Shown one piece after another: positions 7,767-16,165 of a DNA stretch of 26,119 nucleotides. The DNA comes from CAZKZZ01 sp964557375 (GTDB taxonomy: Bacteria > Spirochaetota > Spirochaetia > SPDA01 > CAZJBZ01). Made by a program: the position numbers and the translations under genes. Numbering within the stretch: position 1 is the stretch's first letter; each line of letters begins with the position of its first letter. The stretch covers positions 1-26,119 of the forward strand of contig CAZKZZ010000036.1 in NCBI GenBank assembly GCA_964557375.1, written 5' to 3'. The notes under the pieces are model-generated. The model was not told where the DNA came from and searched no databases. It was given only the letters and a program-made list of their open reading frames with translations.

Positions 7767-7819
7767 TTGACTGCTTAACTAATATCGTGCTATAGATGGC
7801 CGTAACAGAGATGGTTACG
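7767..7819 (+). promoter_or_regulatory. Promoter of larA-like gene with adjacent inverted repeat
   Basis: TTGACT (7767-7772) and TATAGA (7791-7796) are spaced by 18 bp and point toward the larA-like gene at 7878. Immediately after, CGTAAC (7801-7806) and GTTACG (7814-7819) form a 6-bp inverted repeat with a 7-bp spacer across the expected transcription start. It may be an operator distinct from the GntR repeat, because the sequences do not match. The promoter is fairly convincing and the operator is tentative. Confidence 0.55.
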
Positions 7820-7877
7820 AATTATTTTTATTTTCGAAAGAAAAAGAAACGGAAAAACTGCTGAGAGGAGGCGCTCC

Positions 7878-9158
7878 ATGCTGTACCTATCAAAAATAGA
7901 GAAGAACGGAAAAATTATGACGGAAGGAGAACTTCGAGACCACATTCACCGGTTTCTCGGCTCACTTTCTGAAAAACGGAAGGTGATGGCAATTCCTCCT
8001 GATTTTACCCGGTATCACTCCAAAGCGGGGAAGATCACCGAGATGGTCTACACCTACTACGGGGATGCACTGACCGATGTACTCCCAGCACTCGGTACTC
8101 ACGCTCCCATGACCGAAGGGGAGCTCGCCCGGATGTACGGTTCCGTCCCGTCGGACCGTTTTCGGGTCCACAACTGGCGGCAGGACATAACCAGGCTCGG
8201 TACTGTTCCCGCCGATCTCGTAGAAAAGTTTACCAAAGGAATGGTAGATTTCGACTGGCCTGCCGAAGTGAACACCCTCCTCACCGAAGGCGGACACGAC
8301 CTCATCCTCTCGATAGGACAGGTCGTCCCCCACGAAGTAATCGGGATGGCCAATTACAACAAGAATATATTCGTAGGCACAGGGGGGAGCGAATGCATCA
8401 ACAAGAGCCATTTCATCTCCGCTGTCCACGGGATAGAACGAATTCTAGGACAGGCGGACAACCCGGTACGGAAACTCCTAAACTACGCCTCCGAGCATTT
8501 TGCAGCAGGTATGCCGATTATCTATATCCTCACCGTCATCGGTTACGACAGCGGTGGGAACTTGGGAGTACGGGGTCTTTTCATCGGAGATGATCACGAC
8601 TGTTTCTACAAGGCGGCGGAGCTCTCCGCCCGGGAGAACATTACCCTGCTCGAGAAGCCGCTCGATAAAGTAGTGGTCTACCTCGACCCGGATGAGTTCA
8701 AGAGCACCTGGCTCGGAAACAAGAGCATCTACCGTACCAGAATGGCCATAGCGGACGGAGGAGAGCTCATCGTCATGGCCCCGGGAGTAAAAGAGTTCGG
8801 AGAGGACAATGACAACGACGTGCTTATCAGAAAATACGGGTATCCCGGAACCGAGCGGGTCATGAAACTTGTCGATGAAGATCCTGAACTCAAAAAAAAT
8901 CTAGGGGTTGCGGCCCATCTTATTCAGGGGTCCTCGGAAGGCCGTTTTACCATAACCTACTGTCCCGGACACCTCACCCGGGAAGAAATCGAGGGCGCAC
9001 ATTTTTGTTATGGAGATCTCGATGCGATGAGCCGGCGGTACGACCCGGAAACACTGCAAAACGGGTTCAACACCCTCCCCGACGGTGAGGAGATCTACTA
9101 TATTTCCAACCCGGCCCTCGGCTTGTGGGCGGAAAAAGCCAAGATTGGGCGTATATAA
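7878..9158 (+). CDS. larA: LarA-like nickel-pincer racemase/epimerase (DUF2088 family)
   Basis: The 426-residue protein matches the lactate racemase LarA family along its length. Key residues are in place: PDFTR at 41-45, H75 in GTHAPMTEGEL, H152 in VPHEVIG, K162 ten residues later, and H178 sixteen after that. The 10- and 16-residue spacings equal those of H174, K184 and H200 in Lactobacillus LarA, where Lys carries the nickel-pincer cofactor. The enzyme would racemise or epimerise a 2-hydroxy acid by hydride transfer in the cytoplasm. Many relatives act on sugar acids or malate rather than lactate, so the substrate is open. The LarB, LarC and LarE cofactor proteins are not in the window. 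The start at 7878 has GAGGAGG seven bases upstream. The gene is divergent from the FadR-type regulator, which may control it. Confidence 0.85.
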   Translation: MLYLSKIEKNGKIMTEGELRDHIHRFLGSLSEKRKVMAIPPDFTRYHSKAGKITEMVYTYYGDALTDVLPALGTHAPMTEGELARMYGSVPSDRFRVHNWRQDITRLGTVPADLVEKFTKGMVDFDWPAEVNTLLTEGGHDLILSIGQVVPHEVIGMANYNKNIFVGTGGSECINKSHFISAVHGIERILGQADNPVRKLLNYASEHFAAGMPIIYILTVIGYDSGGNLGVRGLFIGDDHDCFYKAAELSARENITLLEKPLDKVVVYLDPDEFKSTWLGNKSIYRTRMAIADGGELIVMAPGVKEFGEDNDNDVLIRKYGYPGTERVMKLVDEDPELKKNLGVAAHLIQGSSEGRFTITYCPGHLTREEIEGAHFCYGDLDAMSRRYDPETLQNGFNTLPDGEEIYYISNPALGLWAEKAKIGRI

Positions 9159-9162
9159 CCTA

Positions 9163-9191
9163 TTGTATCATTTTTCATTATTGAATATATT
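9163..9191 (+). promoter_or_regulatory. Promoter of the diguanylate cyclase gene
   Basis: TTGTAT (9163-9168), a 17-bp spacer and TATATT (9186-9191) stand in the 64-bp AT-rich gap after the larA-like gene. They place transcription about 25 bases before the ATG at 9223. Confidence 0.5.
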
Positions 9192-9222
9192 ATAAACATT
9201 ATATGTTTCACAGGTGCCGCTT

Positions 9223-10533
9223 ATGCCGTATGTGCTGTTAGTCGAGGACAGCACCTTGATTGCTCCCTTGGTAAAGAGCAGGATTGAAAAAACACTCTCT
9301 TTCAAAGTACTCTGGGCCACGAGTTTTGCCGAGGCCAAAACTCACTTAGACCAATATCACGTCAACATTCCGGTAGCCTTAGTCGATCTGTACCTTCCCG
9401 ATGCGCCGAGCGGAGAGATCGTCGACTTTATCAATGAATACAACATCCCTTCTATAGTATTTACCGGAGAGTTCAACGAAGAGACGAGAGAAAAGATCTG
9501 GAAAAAGGGTATTGTCGATTATGTAATCAAGCGCGGCACCCATAACCTCGATTATATTGTCACCCTTATAAAACGAATTCTGGCCAATCGGCATATTAAG
9601 TCCCTCGTTGTTGATGACAGTGACGCGAACAGAGAGTCTATTGCAAAACTGCTCAAGGTACACCGATACAATGTTTTCGAAGCAAAAGACGGACTGGAAG
9701 CACTTAAAATTCTCCAAACCCATCCGGATATTAAGCTTTTGATCACTGATTATCATATGCCGAATGTAAACGGTTTCGAACTGACCCAGCGAATACGGCA
9801 AACCCACAGCAAGGACCAGCTCGCCATTATCGGGTTGTCCGGTACCACCGGCTCGCACACACTCTCCGCGCGGTTTATCAAGTACGGGGCAAATGACTTT
9901 ATCAATCGGCCCTTCATAATCGAAGAGTTCTACTGCAGGATCACGCAGAACATCGAGATCGTAGAACAAATACAAACCATAAAGGAATCGTCCAATCGGG
10001 ACTATCTAACGGGGATCTTCAATCGAAAGTACTTCTTCGAAGCTGGTACAAAACTGTTCGCAACTGCGAGGCGAAAACAGCTTCCTATTGCTGTGGCCAT
10101 GATCGATATCGACCATTTCAAGCGAATAAACGACGACTACGGCCATGCCGCGGGGGACACGGCACTACAGGTGGTAGCGGACACGTTGAACAGCCGGTTT
10201 CGAGAATCCGATATTGTGGCCCGTTTCGGCGGGGAGGAGTTCTGCATCCTTTTAACCGGCGCTGAGCGGGAAGACCTTCGTACCCTGCTCGAGAAACTGC
10301 GCAGTGATATCGAGAAGATGAGTATTCCGGTGAACTCGGACTCGATAAAACTTACCATCAGCATCGGGGTAACACTCGCAGGTCCGGCACCTTCTGTTCG
10401 AGATTTTTCTGCCGGTGGAACAGTGAACGAAGCCATCAGTTCGGAAATCGACGAGCTGATTACACGAGCAGACAGTGCTCTCTATCAGGCAAAAAACACA
10501 GGCCGAAACCGCGTCGTGTTCAGCGATCAGTAA
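9223..10533 (+). CDS. Response regulator with two receiver domains and GGDEF diguanylate cyclase
   Basis: Counting from the ATG at 9223 (AGGTG six bases before; a GTG at 9214 would add three residues), the protein has 436 residues. Receiver 1 spans about 3-120 with acceptor D55 in VDLYLPD and K103. Receiver 2 spans about 126-245 with D131-D132 and acceptor D176 in TDYHMPNVNGFE, but its usual Lys-Pro is Arg-Pro (R229 in NRPF). The GGDEF domain runs from about 258 to the end. It has the active motif GGEEF at 336-340 and the product-inhibition I-site RESD at 327-330, five residues before it. It should make cyclic di-GMP from two GTP when phosphorylated by an unlinked histidine kinase. No membrane segment is visible, so it is cytoplasmic. 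It converges on the fecR-like gene and their ends overlap by 7 bp. Confidence 0.94.
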   Translation: MPYVLLVEDSTLIAPLVKSRIEKTLSFKVLWATSFAEAKTHLDQYHVNIPVALVDLYLPDAPSGEIVDFINEYNIPSIVFTGEFNEETREKIWKKGIVDYVIKRGTHNLDYIVTLIKRILANRHIKSLVVDDSDANRESIAKLLKVHRYNVFEAKDGLEALKILQTHPDIKLLITDYHMPNVNGFELTQRIRQTHSKDQLAIIGLSGTTGSHTLSARFIKYGANDFINRPFIIEEFYCRITQNIEIVEQIQTIKESSNRDYLTGIFNRKYFFEAGTKLFATARRKQLPIAVAMIDIDHFKRINDDYGHAAGDTALQVVADTLNSRFRESDIVARFGGEEFCILLTGAEREDLRTLLEKLRSDIEKMSIPVNSDSIKLTISIGVTLAGPAPSVRDFSAGGTVNEAISSEIDELITRADSALYQAKNTGRNRVVFSDQ

Positions 10534-11255
10534 CCGGAAGTTACGGCAGAAGGGGCCTCAGACTGCTCGCCATCCCCGGCTGGAGCGGACGGCTCAACCT
10601 CGTCACGCCACTCAATCTCCTCTCCGATTTGGTCGGCTATTGATTCCATGGAAATATCATCATGATGCTCTTTGAGCGCGCGCTCGAGTCTTACCTTGCC
10701 GTCTTCTCCGGTTATATACCGATATGCCTTATGGTGATACGCCTCAACAGTCCTGCGTGCCTTCCCGGTAGGTGCTTCCAGCTGGACCTTACCGTAACAG
10801 GTGCAGAAATAGGTTTGCCCGTCCTCCTCTATTTTGAGATACAGCACCGTGCCCCGCACACCTGCGACCACATCAGGAGACGATACCTGGAATTTCGAGC
10901 CGTCGGGAGAGACAAAAGAGGTGAGTCTGTACAGCACGGCGCCGAGAGCACCTTTTTTTAGCTCGGCTTTTCCGGTATACATATCCAGCTCGGTAATCGT
11001 GTTTTCATAGATCCGGATAACGTTCTTATCACCAAAGACGACATCGCACAGAGAGCTGCCGCCCGTTTCAATGACTGAGCCGGGCTGAACCACTGTCCCG
11101 AAATCAGCCGCACCACCATCGACTGTTACATTCCCCTCGAGATAGACGATCTCTCCTTCATTAAATCCGGCAGGTTCGGGCTCTTTTTGCCCTTCTCCGG
11201 CTGCAAACGAGACAGTAACCAGCATAACTACTAATAGAATAAATAATTTTTTCAC
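10527..11255 (-). CDS. Exported FecR-domain protein
   Basis: A 242-residue protein with a signal peptide (MKKLFILLVVMLVTVSFAAG) and then a FecR-like beta domain. The strands include EGNVTVDGG, VVQPGSVIETG and DVVFGDKNVIRIYENT. The FecR hallmark is SSPDVVAGVRGTVLYL near residues 129-144. A CTC pair follows shortly after, near residue 152. The acidic, Ser/Pro-rich tail is probably flexible. FecR domains outside iron signalling occur in periplasmic or surface proteins of unknown role in spirochaetes, and no sigma factor or TonB receptor is nearby here, so classical iron signalling is not supported. The start is GTG at 11255, eight bases after AGGAGG. After the signal peptide comes EGQKE, reminiscent of the GQQE of the two binding proteins in this window. 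It has its own promoter. Confidence 0.85.
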   Translation of the reverse strand: MKKLFILLVVMLVTVSFAAGEGQKEPEPAGFNEGEIVYLEGNVTVDGGAADFGTVVQPGSVIETGGSSLCDVVFGDKNVIRIYENTITELDMYTGKAELKKGALGAVLYRLTSFVSPDGSKFQVSSPDVVAGVRGTVLYLKIEEDGQTYFCTCYGKVQLEAPTGKARRTVEAYHHKAYRYITGEDGKVRLERALKEHHDDISMESIADQIGEEIEWRDEVEPSAPAGDGEQSEAPSAVTSGY

Positions 11256-11278
11256 TATATCATCCTCCTTTTCTGATT

Positions 11279-11307
11279 ATTTTACTACAGTTTATGCCGA
11301 CAGTCAA
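11279..11307 (-). promoter_or_regulatory. Promoter of the fecR-like gene
   Basis: On the minus strand TTGACT (11307-11302), a 17-bp spacer and TAAAAT (11284-11279) precede the AGGAGG and GTG start of the FecR-domain gene. It lies in the short gap after the kinase gene, so the fecR-like gene need not depend on the upstream operon. Confidence 0.6.
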
Positions 11308-11328
11308 TTTCACTTTGCAGAAGCAACT

Positions 11329-12639
11329 TTATTGCACGTCCGGGTAGTGGTGCTTGTAGATGCGTGCAGCCCCGACTAACGCCCCCAAGCGGTCTTCGGC
11401 CCCAACTATAGTCCGCCCGCTTATCTCGGAGAGAATTTGCCCCCACAGGGGAGATTGAGACAGTCCGCCCGATATGACGATTTTCTGTATTGGATGTGCC
11501 GATTCGAACAGTTCGAGATTGGTAAAGAAGACAGAGATGATATAATCGATTACCGTTTCGATATCGATATCGGCCCTGTCGTTTAAATCATTTAAGTCGA
11601 TACGTTTATCAAAACCGAGATAGTACTGTTCAGGTTTCATCTGATCCCGTTGATACAATTCGAATAATTCATCGTAAGAGAGGTCGGGGAACCTGTTCTC
11701 TTTTACCCGCTCGAGCATGAGTCCGCAGTTCTCTTCGAACTTTATATGAAAATAGAACGGGTCCAACGGACTCCTGCCGAAAACCTCACCCCTGCTCATT
11801 GCGACAGTGAGTGATGCGGGCATTTTTTCTACGAGGGTATAAAACGTTTGAGCTGTACCGAAGGTAACCGACAACGTCTCCGGCCCTGTTACCCCGCTCC
11901 CTACCGCGGAAGATGACTGATCGTTTCCGGCAAGCAGCACCCGGCAGTCATGCGGTACGCCTATTCTCTCCGCCATCTCCGGTTTTACCGGATACGCCAG
12001 GCCGCAAGAAGGGGCGACCTCGGGCTGCGTGCTTACATCGAGCCCCAAGAATCTAACCACTTTCTCGGGTACTTTCAGACGATGAATGTCGAGCAGTCCC
12101 GACATCCCCCGGTTCGAATAATCCGAAAAATAGCTGCCGGTTAGTTTGAGAGCGAAATACTCATTTATCAGCGGAAAATAGAGACTGCCGGTCACGATAT
12201 CCGGCATATTGTTCTTGAGCCAGAGCAGTTTCGCAATGTAGTGAGTCGGCCGGACCTCGAAAATTCCGGACCACTCGCGGAAATCGGGAAACTCCTTTCT
12301 CAACTGTACTGCTTCCGCATCGGCCCGGGCATCTATCCAGACAATACCCGGAATAAGGGGTCGAAAACTGCTGTCAACCGCGACAAACGTGTTCGCCTGG
12401 CTGGTTAAAAGCAGAACATTCCCGTAATACCCTTCGCGCTCGGCCTTTCTGACCATATCAGAAAGCGCGTTTAGCGTCTCGTTGAACAGCTCCTCCACAT
12501 CGGTTTCCCAACTGGACCTGCTTGCAGTGAACCGGATGGGGAGCGCTCCGTGGCAGAGCACCCTGTTTGTACCGGTAACCATACCGTATTTTACCGAGCT
12601 GGTACCGAGGTCGAGTACGAGGCTGCAGCTGTTCTCCAT
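11329..12639 (-). CDS. FGGY-family sugar kinase
   Basis: This 436-residue protein is an ATP-dependent carbohydrate kinase of the xylulokinase/gluconokinase/rhamnulokinase family. The N-terminal phosphate loop is LVLDLGTSSVKYG with D10. WIDARAD at 101-107 is typical of the sugar site. The catalytic base is D240 in LLAGNDQSSSAVGSG, and the second phosphate loop is GTAQTF. The adenosine motif ISGGLSQSPLWGQ and the closing LGALVGAA are present. It is somewhat shorter than typical 480-500-residue xylulokinases. It would phosphorylate the ketose made by the isomerase-like protein encoded two genes upstream. The ATG at 12639 lies 6 bp after the LacI stop and lacks a good ribosome site, suggesting coupled translation. 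The sugar is not identifiable. Confidence 0.9.
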   Translation of the reverse strand: MENSCSLVLDLGTSSVKYGMVTGTNRVLCHGALPIRFTASRSSWETDVEELFNETLNALSDMVRKAEREGYYGNVLLLTSQANTFVAVDSSFRPLIPGIVWIDARADAEAVQLRKEFPDFREWSGIFEVRPTHYIAKLLWLKNNMPDIVTGSLYFPLINEYFALKLTGSYFSDYSNRGMSGLLDIHRLKVPEKVVRFLGLDVSTQPEVAPSCGLAYPVKPEMAERIGVPHDCRVLLAGNDQSSSAVGSGVTGPETLSVTFGTAQTFYTLVEKMPASLTVAMSRGEVFGRSPLDPFYFHIKFEENCGLMLERVKENRFPDLSYDELFELYQRDQMKPEQYYLGFDKRIDLNDLNDRADIDIETVIDYIISVFFTNLELFESAHPIQKIVISGGLSQSPLWGQILSEISGRTIVGAEDRLGALVGAARIYKHHYPDVQ

Positions 12640-12645
12640 CGGAGG

Positions 12646-13653
12646 TTATCCCTTTATCGCACCGGCGGTAGAGGGAGCAGAGGCAGTAGATTCGCGGACG
12701 AGTAACTTCGGTTTTATAATAATCTTATCGTATTCCGGTTCGCCTCGATCGAAAATACTCATCAGCTGGCTGACTGCAAGTTTTCCCATTTTATTTTTCT
12801 CCACCTGCATCGTGGAAAGCTTCGGGACGACCTCCCGGGAGAGGTCGATATCATCATATCCGAGTACACTGATATCTTCCGGTATTCTGTAATGGAGCTC
12901 TTTGATTGCCATCATCGCCCCGATGGCAACGATGTCATTGGCACCCATCACTGCGGTGGGAAGGTGTGGTTCCTCATTGAGGTACCGTTTCATCGCTTCA
13001 TATCCGCTGTCAATACTTATTTTACAGCTCAAGATAAGACTCTCATCATCATCGAGCCCGTAGGTGCGTACCGCCCGCTTGTAGCCGGTAAGCCTGTCCT
13101 GAGAGCCCCACAAGGTACTGTCGCCCTGGAGATATAGGACCCGCTTGTGTCCGAGAGAGTGCAGGTACTCTATCCCCGTAAAAACCCCGTCGATTTTATC
13201 GGAGAGCACGGCTGGTATGTTCTTATTCGGTTCATAAAAATCGACCAAAACCACGGGAATACCCGGTTTTACAAGCTCTTCGATATACGCATCAAACTGC
13301 CAGCTGGTAATGATCATCCCTGCGAGATTCTTTATACTGATGCTTTCCAAAGAAAAACTGTCCGGTTCTAAAAAACTCAACTGGAAACTGTATCCCCTTC
13401 CGGTAACCTCGCTTTCGATGCTTTCTATAATGCGGTTGTAGAAGTTACTGGACATGAGGAAAAACCGTTTATCGAGAATGTAGGAGATTGTCGTTTTGGC
13501 GGCTTTCCGTTTCTGGTAATTGTGCTTATAGGCAATATCCAGAATACGCTTTCGCACCTCATCAGAGATGGAGGCATCGTTGTTCAAAGCGCGGGAAACG
13601 GTGGAGATATTTACCTGCGCCAATTCCGCAATTCTTTTCATGGTAATGGACAT
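12646..13653 (-). CDS. LacI-family transcriptional repressor
   Basis: A 335-residue protein with an N-terminal helix-turn-helix and hinge helix at about 1-55 (KRIAELAQVNISTVSRALNN). A periplasmic-binding-protein-like effector domain follows. Segments such as GIPVVLVDFYEP, GHKRVLYLQGD, AVMGANDIVAIGAMMAIKEL and ISVLGYDDIDLSREVVPKLS are standard for the family. It lies inside the operon with isomerase, PHP protein and kinase, so it probably senses their sugar and represses their promoter. The repeats at 17579-17611 and 19029-19061 are the obvious operator candidates. The start at 13653 has AGG about nine bases upstream, and an in-frame ATG four codons later is an alternative. It follows the PHP gene by 10 bp. 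Confidence 0.94.
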   Translation of the reverse strand: MSITMKRIAELAQVNISTVSRALNNDASISDEVRKRILDIAYKHNYQKRKAAKTTISYILDKRFFLMSSNFYNRIIESIESEVTGRGYSFQLSFLEPDSFSLESISIKNLAGMIITSWQFDAYIEELVKPGIPVVLVDFYEPNKNIPAVLSDKIDGVFTGIEYLHSLGHKRVLYLQGDSTLWGSQDRLTGYKRAVRTYGLDDDESLILSCKISIDSGYEAMKRYLNEEPHLPTAVMGANDIVAIGAMMAIKELHYRIPEDISVLGYDDIDLSREVVPKLSTMQVEKNKMGKLAVSQLMSIFDRGEPEYDKIIIKPKLLVRESTASAPSTAGAIKG

Positions 13654-13663
13654 TATTTCAACC

Positions 13664-16165
13664 TCATCCTTTTACTCGGACCCATATCGGAGATGACCAC
13701 GCCAGCGGGCCTCTTCCCTGTGCCATATTATGGGGAAACCTGCTCTTGTTGGTAAACGGTGCGAGTGAATCGTTCTGCCCCGGCCCGGGGGGCGGAAAGT
13801 TAAACCCTTCCTCACCTAGGAGCTTTACTCTGAGGCAGTACCAATGCTCACCCGCCCCCGCTTCCGTATCGGTAAGCCGCAATGTATGTTCAAGACCGTT
13901 CGGCTTATCATCCAGGATGATGTTACCGTCCCGAATTACAGCAACCGATTCTACAGTCCGCGGCCCGCCTACCCGGGCGGTGATTTCCGGAGGACCTTCG
14001 GTTTCTCCGCCCTCACCGATGAAAAAACCGTTTATCCGAAAATCGATGAATATAAAACTGCCCTGTGTAGCCGTAAGCCGCCTGCTGTAAAACGCGTCCG
14101 CAATAGAAGCCGGGGTGAGCTCCTCTGCAAAGATCCCGGTAAGCGCGCCGCCCAATCCGGGTACTTGGCGGTGCATATCGCTCGAGCCGATAAACCCGAG
14201 TTTTTTCCCGTTCTCGAGCATATCCCAGGTGAACCTGGTCTCTTCGATGCACACCCGCCAGGAGCTTACCACTTCCACATTCCTCTCCACAGATTCATCT
14301 ATCAGCCTGTACCCGCAGTGGTGGGGATAGATAACAACACCCGGGTCCTTTTTGAGAAGAGCCACAGATTGTTCAATTGTTTCCGCCCCCGGGTGGACCC
14401 TTCCCAACAGCTTCCCTCCCCTTTTCGGATAGAGAACACACCGATGGTTGAACTCCGATTTTCCCTCCGCCTCATGTGAGGCGTATTCATACCCGGGCAG
14501 AGCTACAAAAACACCATCTTCAGTAAAACAGAAAGAAAGCTCCTGCTTTATGATCCACTCCGCGGCAGTAAGCGCTTTGTGCGGATAGAAATCATTATCA
14601 ACGAGAGAGACCACATCGATTCCGGCTTTATCCCGTGCATACAGGATTAGCTCGTCCGCCTCCCCTTCAGCATCGGGGCTCAGGATGCTGTGACAGTGCG
14701 TATCACCCCAAAAACAGGTGTACTCCTTTTTACCAGCCTTTACTTTTCCCCGGGTCGAAGACCGCCGTTCAAGAGTCGGCCCTCTAAAAGCGGGACTGCT
14801 TTTTCCCCGCCCGGAAAGTACGACAGGCTTCCACCGCTGCCATTGTCTGGGATCAAGATTATACGTACTTTTTTTATCGAATGTTACGCAACTAGTGTTG
14901 AGGATATCGAACCCTTCTTCTTCGAAGAGATAGTAGCCGATGGGCAGTTGGTCCCGGTTTTGTCCTATTCCTTTTTGCCGGAATGCATTGGCAGGGACCG
15001 CGTAGCAGTATCCTCCGGAGTGGAGACGGAAAGCTGGGCCTACTGTCCCGTCCGGCCCGATTTTCCTGGCGACGAGATTGCCGTAGATGGAGGTCTTGTC
15101 GGCTTCCGGGCGCACCTCCCAGAAAATGGAGGGGGCCCCGTCTACTACTGCAATCTGCGGGTTCCGCCGCAGGCCTACATACCCCTTAGAGACCTCACGG
15201 GGGAGGAGACCTTCCCGCAGATCAGCTATGATCCCGCTGTCCTCCGGATTCTCCGGATCACGAAACTGTTCGAACCGGGGAGACCGGCCGGGAGTGTACG
15301 TGCCGCCTCTTAGGAAACTGTGCCTCTCATATATTCCCCGTTCGTCGACAACATCCCGGGTTGCAAGCCACACGATCGAAAACACATCCCCCCCGGCAGC
15401 AATTTTAGGATGGTTCCAGTCTTCATCTTCTCGTCCCGGGCGTTTACTACTCGATAAAACCACAACCGGCGCATCGATCTCCCGATCGCTGCTGCCGGGT
15501 AGATTGAAAAGGTCCAGCTCGTATCTACCATCTCTATACGTATCGCAGACGAGGAGAGCTTTTGTATCACCGACGGCGATATCGGGACGAAAGTAGAACC
15601 CGTCCGTTCGCGAGAACAGAACCGTCGGTCTCTTTCCACTGTCTGAAGGGCCGCTCACCTCGATTACCGCCGCAGTGAGGGTAACGGCATGCTCTTCTAT
15701 TTCAGTCCAGGCAAGGTAGTGGCAATGTGAGTCGGGTGATGAGGCAAGAGAGTGAGCGGCGGAGAACGCATAGACGGCACCGCCGCATTCATGTATCGTC
15801 TCCGGCTCGCCAATCTTCATCGATTGGACATCGATACATGCCCTCCGTATTGTCCACCGTTTAAATCCGGCCTCAGGTCCAAAGGCCTCACTCCAGTAGA
15901 GGAGCAGACCGTCGGGGCCGGGGAGAATAACCGGTTTATACACAATCCCTTTCGGTCCCCTTACAACCTCGGGAGCAGGTCCTGACTCCCCGAACCGGAA
16001 GGCGATGACCTGCTCTTCGCCTCTTCTCCCGCACACAGTAGTTCCCCAGAGCTCCCCTTCGGCGACGGTTGTTTTCATAGCCCGGTCGAAGTAGAGCTGG
16101 TTTACATCAGGATATTTAAACCGTTTTTCCTTCTCTACATTATTCAGAACAGCCTTTTCACTCAT
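13664..16165 (-). CDS. Large PHP/DUF3604-type protein with long N-terminal beta-rich domain
   Basis: The protein has 833 residues from the ATG at 16165; a TTG one codon earlier is possible. The first 475 residues look like repeated beta strands (for example YKPVILPGPDGLLLYWSEAF, NHPKIAAGGDVFSIVWLATR, RNPQIAVVDGAPSIFWEVRP), suggestive of a propeller. From about 482 comes a PHP-like metallohydrolase core: WGDTHCHS at 486-493, D523-D525 with H529, H574, YPHH near 613-616, and SSDMH at 661-665. This is the DUF3604 arrangement, whose catalysed reaction is not established. A C-terminal beta domain ends with AWSSPIWVRVKG. No signal peptide is seen, so it is cytoplasmic. Its start overlaps the isomerase gene by 8 bp, tying its role to that sugar pathway. 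A metal-dependent ester or phosphoester hydrolase is plausible but unproven. Confidence 0.8.
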   Translation of the reverse strand: MSEKAVLNNVEKEKRFKYPDVNQLYFDRAMKTTVAEGELWGTTVCGRRGEEQVIAFRFGESGPAPEVVRGPKGIVYKPVILPGPDGLLLYWSEAFGPEAGFKRWTIRRACIDVQSMKIGEPETIHECGGAVYAFSAAHSLASSPDSHCHYLAWTEIEEHAVTLTAAVIEVSGPSDSGKRPTVLFSRTDGFYFRPDIAVGDTKALLVCDTYRDGRYELDLFNLPGSSDREIDAPVVVLSSSKRPGREDEDWNHPKIAAGGDVFSIVWLATRDVVDERGIYERHSFLRGGTYTPGRSPRFEQFRDPENPEDSGIIADLREGLLPREVSKGYVGLRRNPQIAVVDGAPSIFWEVRPEADKTSIYGNLVARKIGPDGTVGPAFRLHSGGYCYAVPANAFRQKGIGQNRDQLPIGYYLFEEEGFDILNTSCVTFDKKSTYNLDPRQWQRWKPVVLSGRGKSSPAFRGPTLERRSSTRGKVKAGKKEYTCFWGDTHCHSILSPDAEGEADELILYARDKAGIDVVSLVDNDFYPHKALTAAEWIIKQELSFCFTEDGVFVALPGYEYASHEAEGKSEFNHRCVLYPKRGGKLLGRVHPGAETIEQSVALLKKDPGVVIYPHHCGYRLIDESVERNVEVVSSWRVCIEETRFTWDMLENGKKLGFIGSSDMHRQVPGLGGALTGIFAEELTPASIADAFYSRRLTATQGSFIFIDFRINGFFIGEGGETEGPPEITARVGGPRTVESVAVIRDGNIILDDKPNGLEHTLRLTDTEAGAGEHWYCLRVKLLGEEGFNFPPPGPGQNDSLAPFTNKSRFPHNMAQGRGPLAWSSPIWVRVKG

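Noticed and set aside
10530..10544. GTAAC-CGGAA-GTTAC as a bidirectional terminator between the cyclase and fecR-like genes
   Set aside because: The stem is only 5 bp without a U-run and lies within overlapping coding ends, too weak to call.
13844..15313. Several long plus-strand open frames opposite the PHP-type gene (including 13844-14479 and 14690-15313)
   Set aside because: The minus-strand frame has clear PHP motifs and operon spacing. The plus-strand translations are Arg/Pro/Ser-rich with no family pattern.
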